Shown here piece after piece: positions 38,401 through 50,400 of a DNA stretch of 64,000 nucleotides. The stretch spans positions 61,631,604 through 61,695,603 of the forward strand of contig OZ038387.1 in NCBI GenBank assembly GCA_964036045.1. The letters run 5' to 3'. Under the pieces are notes generated by a model. That model did not search any database. It saw only the letters and a program-made list of their open reading frames with translations, and had not been told where the DNA came from. The position numbers were made by a program, and so were the translations under genes. Within the stretch, counting starts at the first letter, position 1. Each line of letters starts with the position of its first letter. This stretch comes from Eutreptiella sp. 'Long Island Sound 2002' (lineage: Eukaryota > Euglenozoa > Euglenophyceae > Eutreptiales > Eutreptiaceae).

Positions 38401-41400
38401 GGGCCCAGTTCTTGGTCTGCTGCAGCTGCGGTTGGTGGTGCGGGGTTTGTCCTGCGTTGTTGTCCTTACAGGGGCTGGACAGTCACCCATTCTTCCCTGC
38501 ATGAGGGGAGTCGGGGCATCGTTGCTCATTGGGCCATGGGGTTGGTGCATTTTGGGTTGTTTGCATGTGAGTGGGGCCCAATAGTTGGTCTGCTGGAGTC
38601 ATGCCCCCCCGCAAGGATGTATTAGAAGGGGGCGAGAGGGAGGGTCTTGAAAGGGGGGGGGCGGTTGGCTGGGACCCCCACCTCCTGGGGTGTCCCAGTA
38701 CTCTCAGTCCTTTCATGATGAGCTGCGAAAAAATGCAGAAAAAGAGGATCAGTATTTTTGAGCTTCCATGAAGTGAACACAGAACCTTAGCATTAGACAT
38801 CCAGCAATCTACCACTCGGGAACTGGCCCTCTCTAACACACAGTTGCTCAGTGATGATCAACACACTTTGGTCCGAAAATTTTCCCCCAAAAGTCCCCCA
38901 AAAGTTCGTAACACAATGCAAGGGGCAGCATCCTCACTTAGCGTCGTTCAGGTTCATTCAGGTTCATGCACGTCCATTCAGAGTCCACTCAGGTTCACTC
39001 AGGGTCATTCACCTTTGGGTTCATTGTCATCGGAATTCTCCTTGGACTCTGAATTCTGAATGATTTCTACCAGCAGCATTTCAAGGGAGTGCATTGTCAA
39101 CCTGCTCCAACGATCACTCACTCACAAGCAAGCAAGCATGACTGACTTGAGGCCATAACTAGAACTGGCCAACAACCAACACAAAAAAAAACCAGAGCGA
39201 AGCAAACCATCATCAGCGTCAAAGAGAGCCCGAGATGGGACAAGCAAGACAAACTCATCCCTTATGCATCCCTGCCATGTTCAATTACACATAGAAGGGG
39301 AGGAGGCACACGGGGGTCAAAGGGGGGGGGGGTGCCCCCCCCTCCTCCTACGGTGTACTGCTGTTCTAATACATCTCTGCAACCACTGTGGCACGACAGC
39401 TGTGGCAGGACGGCTAGCGGTGCAGCACCCCCATAGCCCCTCGGTTGGTAACGGCGCGGGGGTTGGCTGCAGTGAGTTGCCGCCCACATGCTGCAGCAGC
39501 ACAAGGGCTACTGCCCCTGTAGTGCAAAAGCAGCAGCCAAAATGCTGCTACATGACAGCTGCAGCCGGAAAGCTGCCGCAGCTGCAGCAGCAAAATAGCT
39601 GCAGCTGCAGCGGGAAGGCTGCTGGTGCAGTACCCCAAGAGCCCTTCACTTGGTAACGAGGTGAAGGTTGGCTGCAGAGAGCTGCAGCGCACATGCTGCA
39701 GCAGCCAAGCGGCTACAGTGCAGCAGCAGCAGCTCAAAGGCTGCTGCACGACAGGTGCGGCTACGGCCGCTGCAGTAGGAGGGCTGTCAGTGCAGCACCC
39801 CCATAGCCCCTTGATTGGTAACGGGGCAGAGGTTGGCTGCAGTGAGCTGTCACCCATGTGCTGCAGCCCCTCAAGAACGTGGGCAGGGGCAAGAGACAGT
39901 GCGACGGCGGGTGGCGGCCACGCATCCGGAGCGCCCCGACCAGGGCCCCCCCGCGAAAACAGTGCCCTGCTGGTCGCCCCCCCCAATTTCTGGCACACGT
40001 AGAACCCACATGCGCCAAAATTGCCTAGAATGAGGGAGGGGCTTGGGCCATCAACCCTCAATACCTGTGACTTGACCTCCTTTGGGTTAATGCAAGGGCT
40101 GGGCCACGGGTATGGTTCAAGAATCAGGTTTCCAGTCCCATACTTGAATTTTGGCGCCTTCGTGTTCATGGACACGCCAACGGAGAAAGCCTGGTCTTCT
40201 TGCACCTGCGTGGGCTGTGGCTGCGCTGTGCTTGATGCTGCAGTGTTGGCACTTGGGCCACTGGGGCCACTGGTGCTGCATCCTGCAGTGGCTGGCTGGC
40301 CCTTGGTGGCATCAGAGACTGGCGGCGAGAAATGGCCTACCAAAGGATGTGCAATGGGTAGGGGAAGGGGTATGTGGAGGGGTGGGAACAAAGATAGCAG
40401 TGGGAACACAGAGGACAATGGGAATACAGAGGGTACAGGGGGCACCCAGCTGCACTCCTTGACACCAACCCCACCCCCCTACCCTCCCTCCCACCCTCAC
40501 AATGGCCAAAATATTTAGAAGGTCCGGACCACATTCGGTCCCAATTTGGCGCTGATAGTGCCAGAAAGTTGTTTTTTCGCATGTGGTGGGGGGGGGGGGG
40601 GATTTTCGTTTTTACCCCATGTGTGTGTACTCCAAAATGTGTATGCAAAACAAAAAAAATTTTCTGACCCCTGACCTCCCCCATCCAGCCCCCCAAACCT
40701 GGCTGCTGGGACCGGAACCCCCAGGGGGTATTTTGTTAAAAAAAACCCCGCATATGTGTGTTCAAAATTATCCGTGTGACGAGAGGATCATTTACCCCCC
40801 ACCCCTTTCCCCACCCCGGGGCCAAATTGTTCAGGGGCTGTTGGTGTCGGGGGCTGCACCTGGGCATCCCCCATAACAGAGGGCAGTGCAAATCAAGATG
40901 GCACTGGAATATGTACACCTGAACACAAGGTAACATGCAAACATGCGGGTGTAGGCACATGGAATCCTGTCTCATAATTCATATATATGTAACTGCACCC
41001 CTGGTCCCCTTTTATCTAGCAAGCAAAAACAAGCAAGCACATCCCGAATCCGTTCTGTGGTTGTTACAAAAAGAACGATTCCATTCTAGCTACAATTTGG
41101 TGTACTTGTTCCTTGACACATGACCTTCCGAAATCCAAAATTCTATTGCCTTTGGCAGTGCACCTCGAAGAGGGGCTGACAGTCAGCCAGGCAGACAGGC
41201 AAGACAGCAACACACAGTTTGGGGTTTTTCAATGACGGACTCAGCTACAAGCAGTGGGGAACCCCTTGCATATCAGTCCAGTCAGTGGTCGAATGGAAAT
41301 GCAGTCGACCGCCAACAGTTGGGTCGGCAGTTCAATTCCTGGCTGGCCAAACGATGGCCACGCCAATCTAGCCTGTAAGTTTTGCTGTAGCTGACCCTCG

Positions 41401-44400
41401 GTCAAATCCTTCTGAACACAAACTTTTGACCCCCCCTCCCCCTACCCCCCCCCCTGCCCCACCCAAAAATAGTGACATCCAGTTTCAAGGGATGGAGGCC
41501 TCAGAATCAGGTGGGCGGCCCTAATGATCCACCTGTGTTTGGGCACGAGAACACAGCGTTATTTTGCGGCCGTGGCCTAGCAGGGACGCCACTACACGTA
41601 CCCCTGCTAGGGCTTGGAGGGATGGAGTGCTCTGTTTACGTGCCCCGCTTGTGTGGTGACCATGAAGACCCTTCAGTTGTTGTTCCCTCGCCTTTCCTTG
41701 TGGAGGGTGCTTTACTCTTTTGTTCCCGCCATTCGTGGCCCGGTCATCTTGCTGTGCGTGTGAACTGCGCCCTTGGTTCAGTAGGGTGGGCGGCCCAGTG
41801 TGCACCACTTCACCCTACGTATCCCACCTGCGGAAGGAGTGACTCATGCATGGTGGGGGTGCGGAGATGCGTAGCTACCAGCCCTTACGTCTGGCCTGCT
41901 ATACATACCCGGATAACCGGGCCCGCCTCTGCGTGGCTAGTCGGGTCCGGCTCTAGCGCGGAGAGGCGTAGCTACCAGCACTTACGTCTTGTCTGCTATA
42001 CCCGGATAACCGGGCCCGCCTCTGCGCGGTTGATCGGGTCCGGCTGTGGTGCGGAGAGGCGTAGCTACCAGCACTCACGTCTGGCCTGCTATACCCGGAT
42101 AACCGGGCCCGCCTCTGTGCGGCCGGTCGGGCCCGGCTCTTGCGCGGACAGGCCTGCAGCCCCGGATGATCCAGTCCGGGGCGCCAGGCCGCCACTTGTC
42201 CCTGGATGATCCAGTCCGGGGGGCGGCGGCTCCTGCTGGTTGATCCGCCCCGGATGATCCAGTCCAGGGCGTCTGGTCTCATTTCACCGGATGATGCTGT
42301 CGTCGTGTCTTGGCCGCTCCTTCTTGTTTGGCCCCGGATGATCCAGTCCAGGGCACTCCATGGCCTCATCACCGCTTTGCTGCATCACCACGGCCTCGTC
42401 CGGGTCTCAGCATCACTGCATCACCACGGGCTCCTCTTCGCTGCTTCTCTGCTTCTCCACGGCCTCGCCCTCTTGGCTACTGCTCCGCATGCCTCGTCCA
42501 CTTGTCTGCATCACTGCATCACCACGGCCTTGTCCTCATCACCGCTTCTCTGCATCGCCACGGCCTTGTCCTCATGGCTGCCTCTCTGCATCACCGCGGC
42601 CTCATCCATAGGTTTGCTTCTCTGCTTCACCACAGCCCCGTCCTCATCAATGCTGCACTGCATCTCCTCGGCCTCGTCCTCATCACTGTATGGATTGTTT
42701 TATTGGGCAAAATAATGATTTTACAAGGGGTTGGACATCCAATATCATGCCTTGGAGTATGCTCCGCGAACGACCCCCCAAAAGGGGAGGTATACGACGC
42801 ACGCGCCTACGCATGATCTAACAACCTCTCTTCGAGGTGATTTATGATCCCAAACAATATTGTTGATCCCTGATAGACATGTTGCCCTTCCTCTGGATAC
42901 CTGAACTGCGCTACTTTTGCTCTTTTACCGCTGTCCCACTACCCTGCACTGCTTTGGCAGTATGCAAACATCTTGGAGAAGACATATGACAAACACATGG
43001 AGCACATGGAGCAGCTGCAAGAGAATAGCGTGCTGCAGTGGCAGAACTCTTTGTTGCTCGATGAGGCGTTGGCACTCCCTGTCAGTACAGAGGAGTTACA
43101 TTGCAAGGGACCATGCATGGACTTCTTGCTTGGGGTTCGGTCTCGCTATACTGCCCGAAAGGCGGAAACCGACCACAGTTGACAGTTTGTCCAAGTGTTC
43201 TTTGGAGGGGGCACCCTTTCTTGGCCCCCATTACGGCTCTTTTTGGCAACGGCATGTGACTCTCAGGACCAAAACGCCACCACTACATTATGTCGGCTGG
43301 GCTTGGGTGCAGACGCCACATCCTGCAAAATACATTCGAAAAAGAGTTTGCATATTGTCGCCATGCCATTTACCATGGCAGACTTGTATACCCCTGCTCT
43401 GAGCATGGGTGTTTTTCCGTAGTACAAGGGAGACACACACCATCAGTGGTGGGGAGCACTTTGGCGAGCCGTGGCTCAAGTTGGACAAACAAGCGTAGGA
43501 TACACACAGACGTTAGCAGAAGCATGCACATCAATATCGGCATATGCACACGCCTAGCCGTACAGAGGTGCAAGCATCGACATATGCACAGGCTTTGGCA
43601 TAGGTACATGCATATGCACAGGCATCAGCATTGGCATAGGCATAGACATAGGCATACACACAAGCTTGGGCACACGTAAACTCCACGAAAAGAGGCGCAA
43701 GCTACCATGGTCATATGCACCTAAACGCTCTGCTTGTTCTTTGCGAGGTCAGCTTTCATCGGATCCAAGTTGGATCCCAACCATTCGACTCAAAACTGCT
43801 GCGTTGCAATCTTAGATTTCTTTTCAGCAAACACCATTCGGGACACAGAAGCAATCATCTAGAGGCGAATGTTGAGTTGTTCCATATGCAAACAAAAAAG
43901 CAGAAGAACCCCCAATCTCGAACACAGTGCTGCCAGGGACTGGCCATCGAAGGCCACTGGCCACTAGCTGCAGTCGGCATGTAGCCAGCCGCAATCGCTA
44001 GCTATCACCACCCTATCAGCCAAGTGCCAACTATAGGTGTCCATGTGGGCAATTTTGAGGGTTGGAACCCACAAAAAGTGGGGGGTTGCAGGTGGTCCGG
44101 GTGCCCTCACAATTGGGTTTTGAGCCACATAGCCCAAGATATGACCCATTCTTCGGTTTGGCTCTTTGGTGCCAAATTGCACGGATTCTTAGGCATTTTG
44201 GGGCTTGTTTGGGGTGTTTCTCGGGCATATGGCCAGTGAAATGCTCTTTGACACAAGTAAACCAAGCCCATTGTGGCACATGCACTCCGTTTTCCATCAT
44301 TTGGCCATTTTTTGTGGGGTTCAAGGCTGTTTTGGGCGAAGAATGGCCATTTTGAGCCCAAAGTTGCACAGATTCTGGAGGGCACCTCCAATTTTGATGG

Positions 44401-47400
44401 CCACGCCCCAGGCTCCCATCGTTGAGTTTTGGGCCCTACCCCTGTACTGGCGCGCACTTGGACTTGCCAAGGTAGGCCACAAGGCCAAAATGGGTCCAAT
44501 GGCGGTCCTTGGGGTCTCAGAAATGGCCTTTCCCAAATTATTCCTTGACCAGTTGGGATGCCCAAATCAGTGTTTCTAGCTCGTTTTGAGCCCATTTGGA
44601 GCCACTTTGACCCCCCAAAAGGCTCAAAACACCTTGAAAATGGGCCATTTTGGGACCATAGTTTGGTCCAAAAAGGTCCACAACATGGTTTTCCAAAAGT
44701 GATTATGGAACACTTGGGATGCCCAAAGACGTGTCTTCAGCCCCGTCTGTTTTGAGATGTTCTGGCCCTCCAAAATACTCAAAAAGCCTGCTGCTTTTGG
44801 TTCAAAACTGGCCCATTTGGCTTTTTGTTGCTGTTGAGGGACGAAAATGGGCCACAATGTGCTCAAAACAGGTTCAAAACACAGGGTCTAGAATCAATTT
44901 TGGAGAAATACACTTTGACCCATTTTGGGCCTGATTTGCTTTCAAGGCTTTTAGGCACACAAAACACTTGTTGGAGGTCCCCACTTGGGTGGCCACAACT
45001 TCAGGAAAAAACATTTTGGAGCCCCTAGACACCCACAGTGGGCCCTTTTTGGCCCCGGTAGGTTTGGGCTCCATGTGCCATACTGGCAGGTCGTAGCGCC
45101 CCTTGGTACAGGGAGGTCTAGGCATCCAGTTGGGCAATTCCACAAAACCACAGAATGTGGGGGTTTGCGGGTAAACTAGGTGCCCTCAGAATTGCACTTT
45201 GAGCCACATAGCCCATCACACGGCCCATTCTTGGTTTAGCGCTGTTTGTAGACCAGCTGCACAGATTTTTGTCCATTAGGGGCAAGGTGTGGGGTGCTTC
45301 TTTGACATATCATGAGGTTTGAGGCCAGCACATTGCTCTTCGACATGATGAAACCAAGCCAGCTGCAGCACGTGCCATCTGTTTCCCTTTGTTTGGCTGT
45401 TTAGAATGGGTTTCAAGCCTGTTTTGGGCACAAAATTGGGGTTTTTGGCCTAAGATGCAGTTGACCAGATTTGGATTTGGATTTGGATTTGGAGGGCAGC
45501 TCCTGGCTTGGCGCCCACGCCCGAGGCCGCCACCCGTGAGCTGGGGGCCCAAACTGTAGATTTGGGAATGCGATGGGTCAATACAAAAGATGGCCAGAGT
45601 AGAGTAGAGCCCAAAGCATTATGCAGAGATATTGGCAAAACGGAAACGAAAATCACTTGTTTGCTTGTTGCTTGTTGTTGCTTCTTGTAGGTAGATTTTT
45701 TTTTCTAAGGAGAGAGCGGTGTAAGCATGTATAACAATCTGGAATATTCACTTTTTCCTAGTGTCATGCGTTGGTTCTGCTGTGCAGGAACGGGGTTCCT
45801 GGACCATCATCCTGGTTGGTCGAGGTACTGCGAGAACTATCTTCAATGCCTGGACATGCCTGCCATAAACGGAAATCTCTACGAAGGACCATTGTACAGC
45901 ACAATTTACCTGCTTGGCAACCCTGCTCTCAGCACAATAACGGCGTTTCACGATTAAAGAAGATAGAACCCAGCAGCTCAAACAAACAGGTCTGTTTTCC
46001 CATGCGCTGCGCTTGGCAGGTCCTATCGGAACAACAGATTTTGTGCACTGATAGGCTGTGTTCAGGGCAGGAAGGGGCTGACCTGCCAACGACTGCCGGC
46101 GAAATGAACCGCTGGCACTGGATGGAACTGGCGGAGTGCCCGTCTTGGAATCACTGCTGGGTACTGCAGGGGTGTGACAGAATGGAGGAGGAATGTCCCC
46201 AAAGTTGGGGTTCGCTGAGGCAGGCTGATGGGAACAGCCTGCACTGGGAGCAGTGCACGCAGCCCCACTGGTGGTTGTAGAGCTGCTGGTCGTGGTTTGT
46301 TGGCTGTGGGCTGAGAGAGGCACAGGAGAATGTGGAGGCAGATGAAGATTATGCACAAGTACAGAGGGGGTCAGATGTTCCATGGAGGGGTCCATGTTGG
46401 TGAGCGTGTAGGCAGCTTGCACCAGTAAGCCCCCCCCCCCGTCCTAACACGAGCCAGGTTCTGGTTCGGGGCAAAAGTGCAGAAACACGGGGTTGCTGCG
46501 TGCTCTCAGGTGCCACTAAACAACCCAACCCTACGCCTCAAAACATGACAATGCAAAGCATACAACACATACTGGCAGGCGGAAGGAACCGGCCTTTCAC
46601 CCCATGCTGCGGTGCACAGGGGTGGAGAAATCATCCCTTCACCCTGTGTTGAATTGCGCGGGGGTGGGGTAGCTATCCCTCCACCCGCGCTATAGAGCAC
46701 ACGGGAGGGGAAACTGTCCCTCTACCCTATGCTGCGGTGCACAGCAGTGGGAAAACCGTCCCTCCACCCTGTGCTGACGAGCACAGGCGTGGGGGCACCA
46801 TCCCTCCACCCTATGCTGCAGTGCAAAGCAGTGGGGAACTGTCTCTCGACCCTGTGCTGCCATGCACAGGGGTGGGGGCACCGTCCCTCCACCCTATGTA
46901 GCAGTGTGCAAGGGTGGGGAAACCATCCCCCCACGTAGCAGTGTGCAAGGGTGGGGAAACCATCCCCCCACCTGCGCAGCAGAGGACAAGGGTGGGGACT
47001 CCATCCCTCCACCCTGTGTTGGAAAGTACAGGTGGGGGAACCATTCTTTTACCCTGTGTTGAAGAGCTCAGGGGTGGGGAGACCGTGCCTCCACCTTGTG
47101 CTGGGTTGCACACGAGGCTGGCATGCTGTCACGCTGTGCGGCAAGCACACTGTAACACTATGCAGCTAGCACACTGTCACGCAGTGCAGCAGGCACTCTG
47201 TACGTGACGCAATGTAGTACGAATCCGGTCACACTGTGCAGCTGGCTCACTGTCACGCAGTGCAACAGGCACATTGGGACGCTATGCATCGGGCACTCTG
47301 TCACGATGTGTCATAGGCACTCCATCACAGAGTGCGAAAGCACACGGTCACACTATGCAGTCGGCAGTGCATCACACAGTGCTGTTGGAAAATTGTGACT

Positions 47401-50400
47401 CTGTGCAACAGGCACTCCGTAACGCTGGGCTGCTGTCACATTGTCTCCTTGTGCTGCAGGCACACTTTCACACAATGCAGCATGCACTACGTGACAATGC
47501 GCAAAAGGCATGGTCACGCTATTAGCATGACAGTGAGCCAGTAGCTCAGTGTGACAAGGTGCGTATTGCATAGCGTCATAGAGTGCCAGCTGCACTACGT
47601 GACAGTGTGCCTGCTGCAAAGCATGACAATGAGCCAGCTGCACAGCGTCGCAATTTACTGGTTGCATTGCGTGACAGTGAGCGGGCAGCACAGTGAGAAA
47701 GTGCGAGCCACACATTGTCATAGCCTCCATCTAGAGCAACAATATGACATGAGGCAATGTGGCTTCTAAGTATGTTTGCTCTACACGGCATGTGTGGTTT
47801 GAGGGGCACCGAGGACCCGTTCTACCTTCCTACACAGTGTTGCGAGCCGGTCCGCTGGACCTCCCATGGCCCGTCTTGTGGCGGGTCGCCAGTTAGTTGC
47901 ACAACACAAGACATCTCTAGGCTGCGGCCGAGATATTTAATGGGCACCCATTGCTCCTTCATTGATTGGGTGTATGTATCATGTTGGTGGAGCCACCTAG
48001 AAATGGTAGTTTGCGTCATGTCCATAGCATTGAGTCGCCACTGTCTCAAAAATCGCTGTGTGTTGGTTTGGTGCATGGCATGGGCTTTGCAAATGGCTCA
48101 GGTGACACAATGGCACACTGTGACACTGTGTAGCAAGCACAATGTCACGTTGCGTTGCTAGCGGTCTGCCACGTGGTGCAACAGGCACATTGTGACGCTG
48201 TGATGCCGGCACACTGTCATGCTGTGCAGCACACACTCCGTGCCGCTACGCTTTTGGCACTGTCCTGTTGTGGTGCAGGCACTCCGCCACATAGTGCAAC
48301 AACACTCTGTCAATGTAGCATGCACTCTGTCATGTTGTGTAGCCGGCACGCTGTCACGCCGTGCAGCAGCACGCTCACTGCCACGTAGTGCTGCAGACAC
48401 TCTATGACATTGTGCTTCACACACGCTCTCATGCCGTGCGGCCAGCTACCGGCAACTCTAGGAATGCACCACTCACACCGCCGTACCACTCACACTGCGT
48501 ACCCTGTCTTGCTCTGCGCTCTCCGCTATGAACTGCTCTACCCCGCCTTACCACACCCTAGAGAACGCTTTTCCTGCGGCGCCGGCGGCACCTGCGGCGC
48601 TCCAAAAGCCAAACCCCGCTGAGACACCTCTCACATCATGCTCCAGATAACATGCGTGCCATTAATCAATTCTTTGCCAGCGGACATCATTTGTGATTCA
48701 TTTGACTTAGTTGTTGTGCAATGGAACCGCAAAACTCAAACCCTGCGGCGCGTGGCGAGCAAAAAGCGTTCTCCTAGCCTTGCCCTGCCCTACCGTGCAC
48801 TGCCCTGCCTTACCCTACTCCGCTCTACTCTGGCCCGTCCGTATCAACTTGCCCTACACTGGATATGGTCAGAGTCTTCCTTGCCGACGGAGGGGGATAA
48901 GGTGAGAGCCTTGCTCGCCGAATCAAGGGAATACGGTCAAAGGCTTCCTCGTCGACGGAGGGGGCGGTAAGGTTAGGGAGGGCCCTTGGGGAGCACCGTC
49001 CCTCCACCTGGGTGAAGTGCACAAGCGTTGGGAAGCCGCCCCTCCACCCGGTGTTGAAGAGCACAAGGGTGGGGAAACTGTCCCTCCGCCTTGTGCTAAT
49101 ACATTATATGCATAGGGATGGGGGCACTATCTCTCCGCTTAGCGCCGATGTGCACAAGAATGGAGAGAACAGGCCATTTGTGCGTGGTGCCCACCCCCAA
49201 CTAGCAATGTGCATGTTGCACTGCATGAAGCACTGCCTACAACGTAGCATGGGGTGTGCTTGCTACACAACTTCACAGTGTGCCAGTTGCATTGCGTGAC
49301 AATGAACTAGTGGCTCAATGTGACAAGGTGTGTACTGCAGAGCGTCACGGTGTGCTTGCTGCACTGCGTGGAAGTGTGCCTACTGCAAAGTGTGACAGTG
49401 AGCCAGTTGCATGGCATCACAGTGTACTGGTGCAATGTGTGACAGCGAGCGAGCCGCACAATGAGACAGAGTGCATGCTGTGCAGCATCACAACGTGCCT
49501 ATTGCACAACGTGACAGAGTGCCTGCTGCACAACATCACACAATGTATTTTGCATAGCATCACACTGTGCCCGCAGCGCAATGTGATAGTGTGATAGCTG
49601 CCCAACGTTATAGAGTGCGTGTTGCATAGTGTCACAGTTGCTAGTAGCACTCTGTGACGCAGCACCTGCTGCACAATGTGATATTGTACCTGCTTGCCAC
49701 AGTGCTTGTTGCTCTATATGACGGAGTGCCAAATGCATGGCATCACAGAGTGCCTGGTGCACGGCATGAAAGCGTGCCTGCAGCACAACGTCACAGAGTG
49801 CTAGCTGCGCAGCATGAGAATGTGCCTGGTGCACGGCATGATAGTGTGCTAGTTGTGCAGTGTTATAGAGTGGTGCTGCACAGCGTCACAAAATGCCTGT
49901 TGCATTGCGCGACGGATTGCGTGCAGTGTCAAAGTGTGCCAGCATCACTATGTGACAGTGAGCCCGTTGCACACTGTGACAAAGTGCGTATTGCACACCA
50001 TCATAGAGTGCCTCTGGGATTGTGTGACAGTGTGCAACTGAACTGTGCGGTAGTGTGCTTGCGGCACAACGTCAAAGAGAGTGTGCAGCACGGTGTCACA
50101 ATGTGCCACAACAATGTGTGATGAGGTGTCTGCTGCTCAGCGTAGCGTGATCATATGCCAGGAGCATAGCGTGATACAGTGCTTGTTGCACTATGTGACA
50201 AAGTGCTAGCAGCATAGTGTGACAATGTGGCCGCAACACAGGGTCACAGGGTGCCGGCCATATAGTGTGACAACGTGTTGCAACATAGCATGACCATGCT
50301 TGTGGCACAACGTCACAGAGTGCGTGCTACACAGCGCCCCAATGTGCGTCTTACACTGCGTGATGGACTTCTAGCAGCATAGCGTGGCAGTGTGCCTACT

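Noticed and set aside
38765-38830. tRNA-like GAGTGGTAGATTGCTGGA on the minus strand
   Set aside because: The T arm (GGTTCTGTGTTCACTTC) and acceptor do not pair, so I list it only as a relic in the intron 7 note.
39414-40445. 343-codon minus-strand frame
   Set aside because: Only its middle (exon 7) is coding. The rest is a CTGCAG repeat and Pro/Leu-rich intron sequence.
41472-42715. Two long overlapping plus-strand open frames (245 and 169 codons)
   Set aside because: They are produced by GC-rich tandem arrays whose periods are near multiples of three; no domain is visible.
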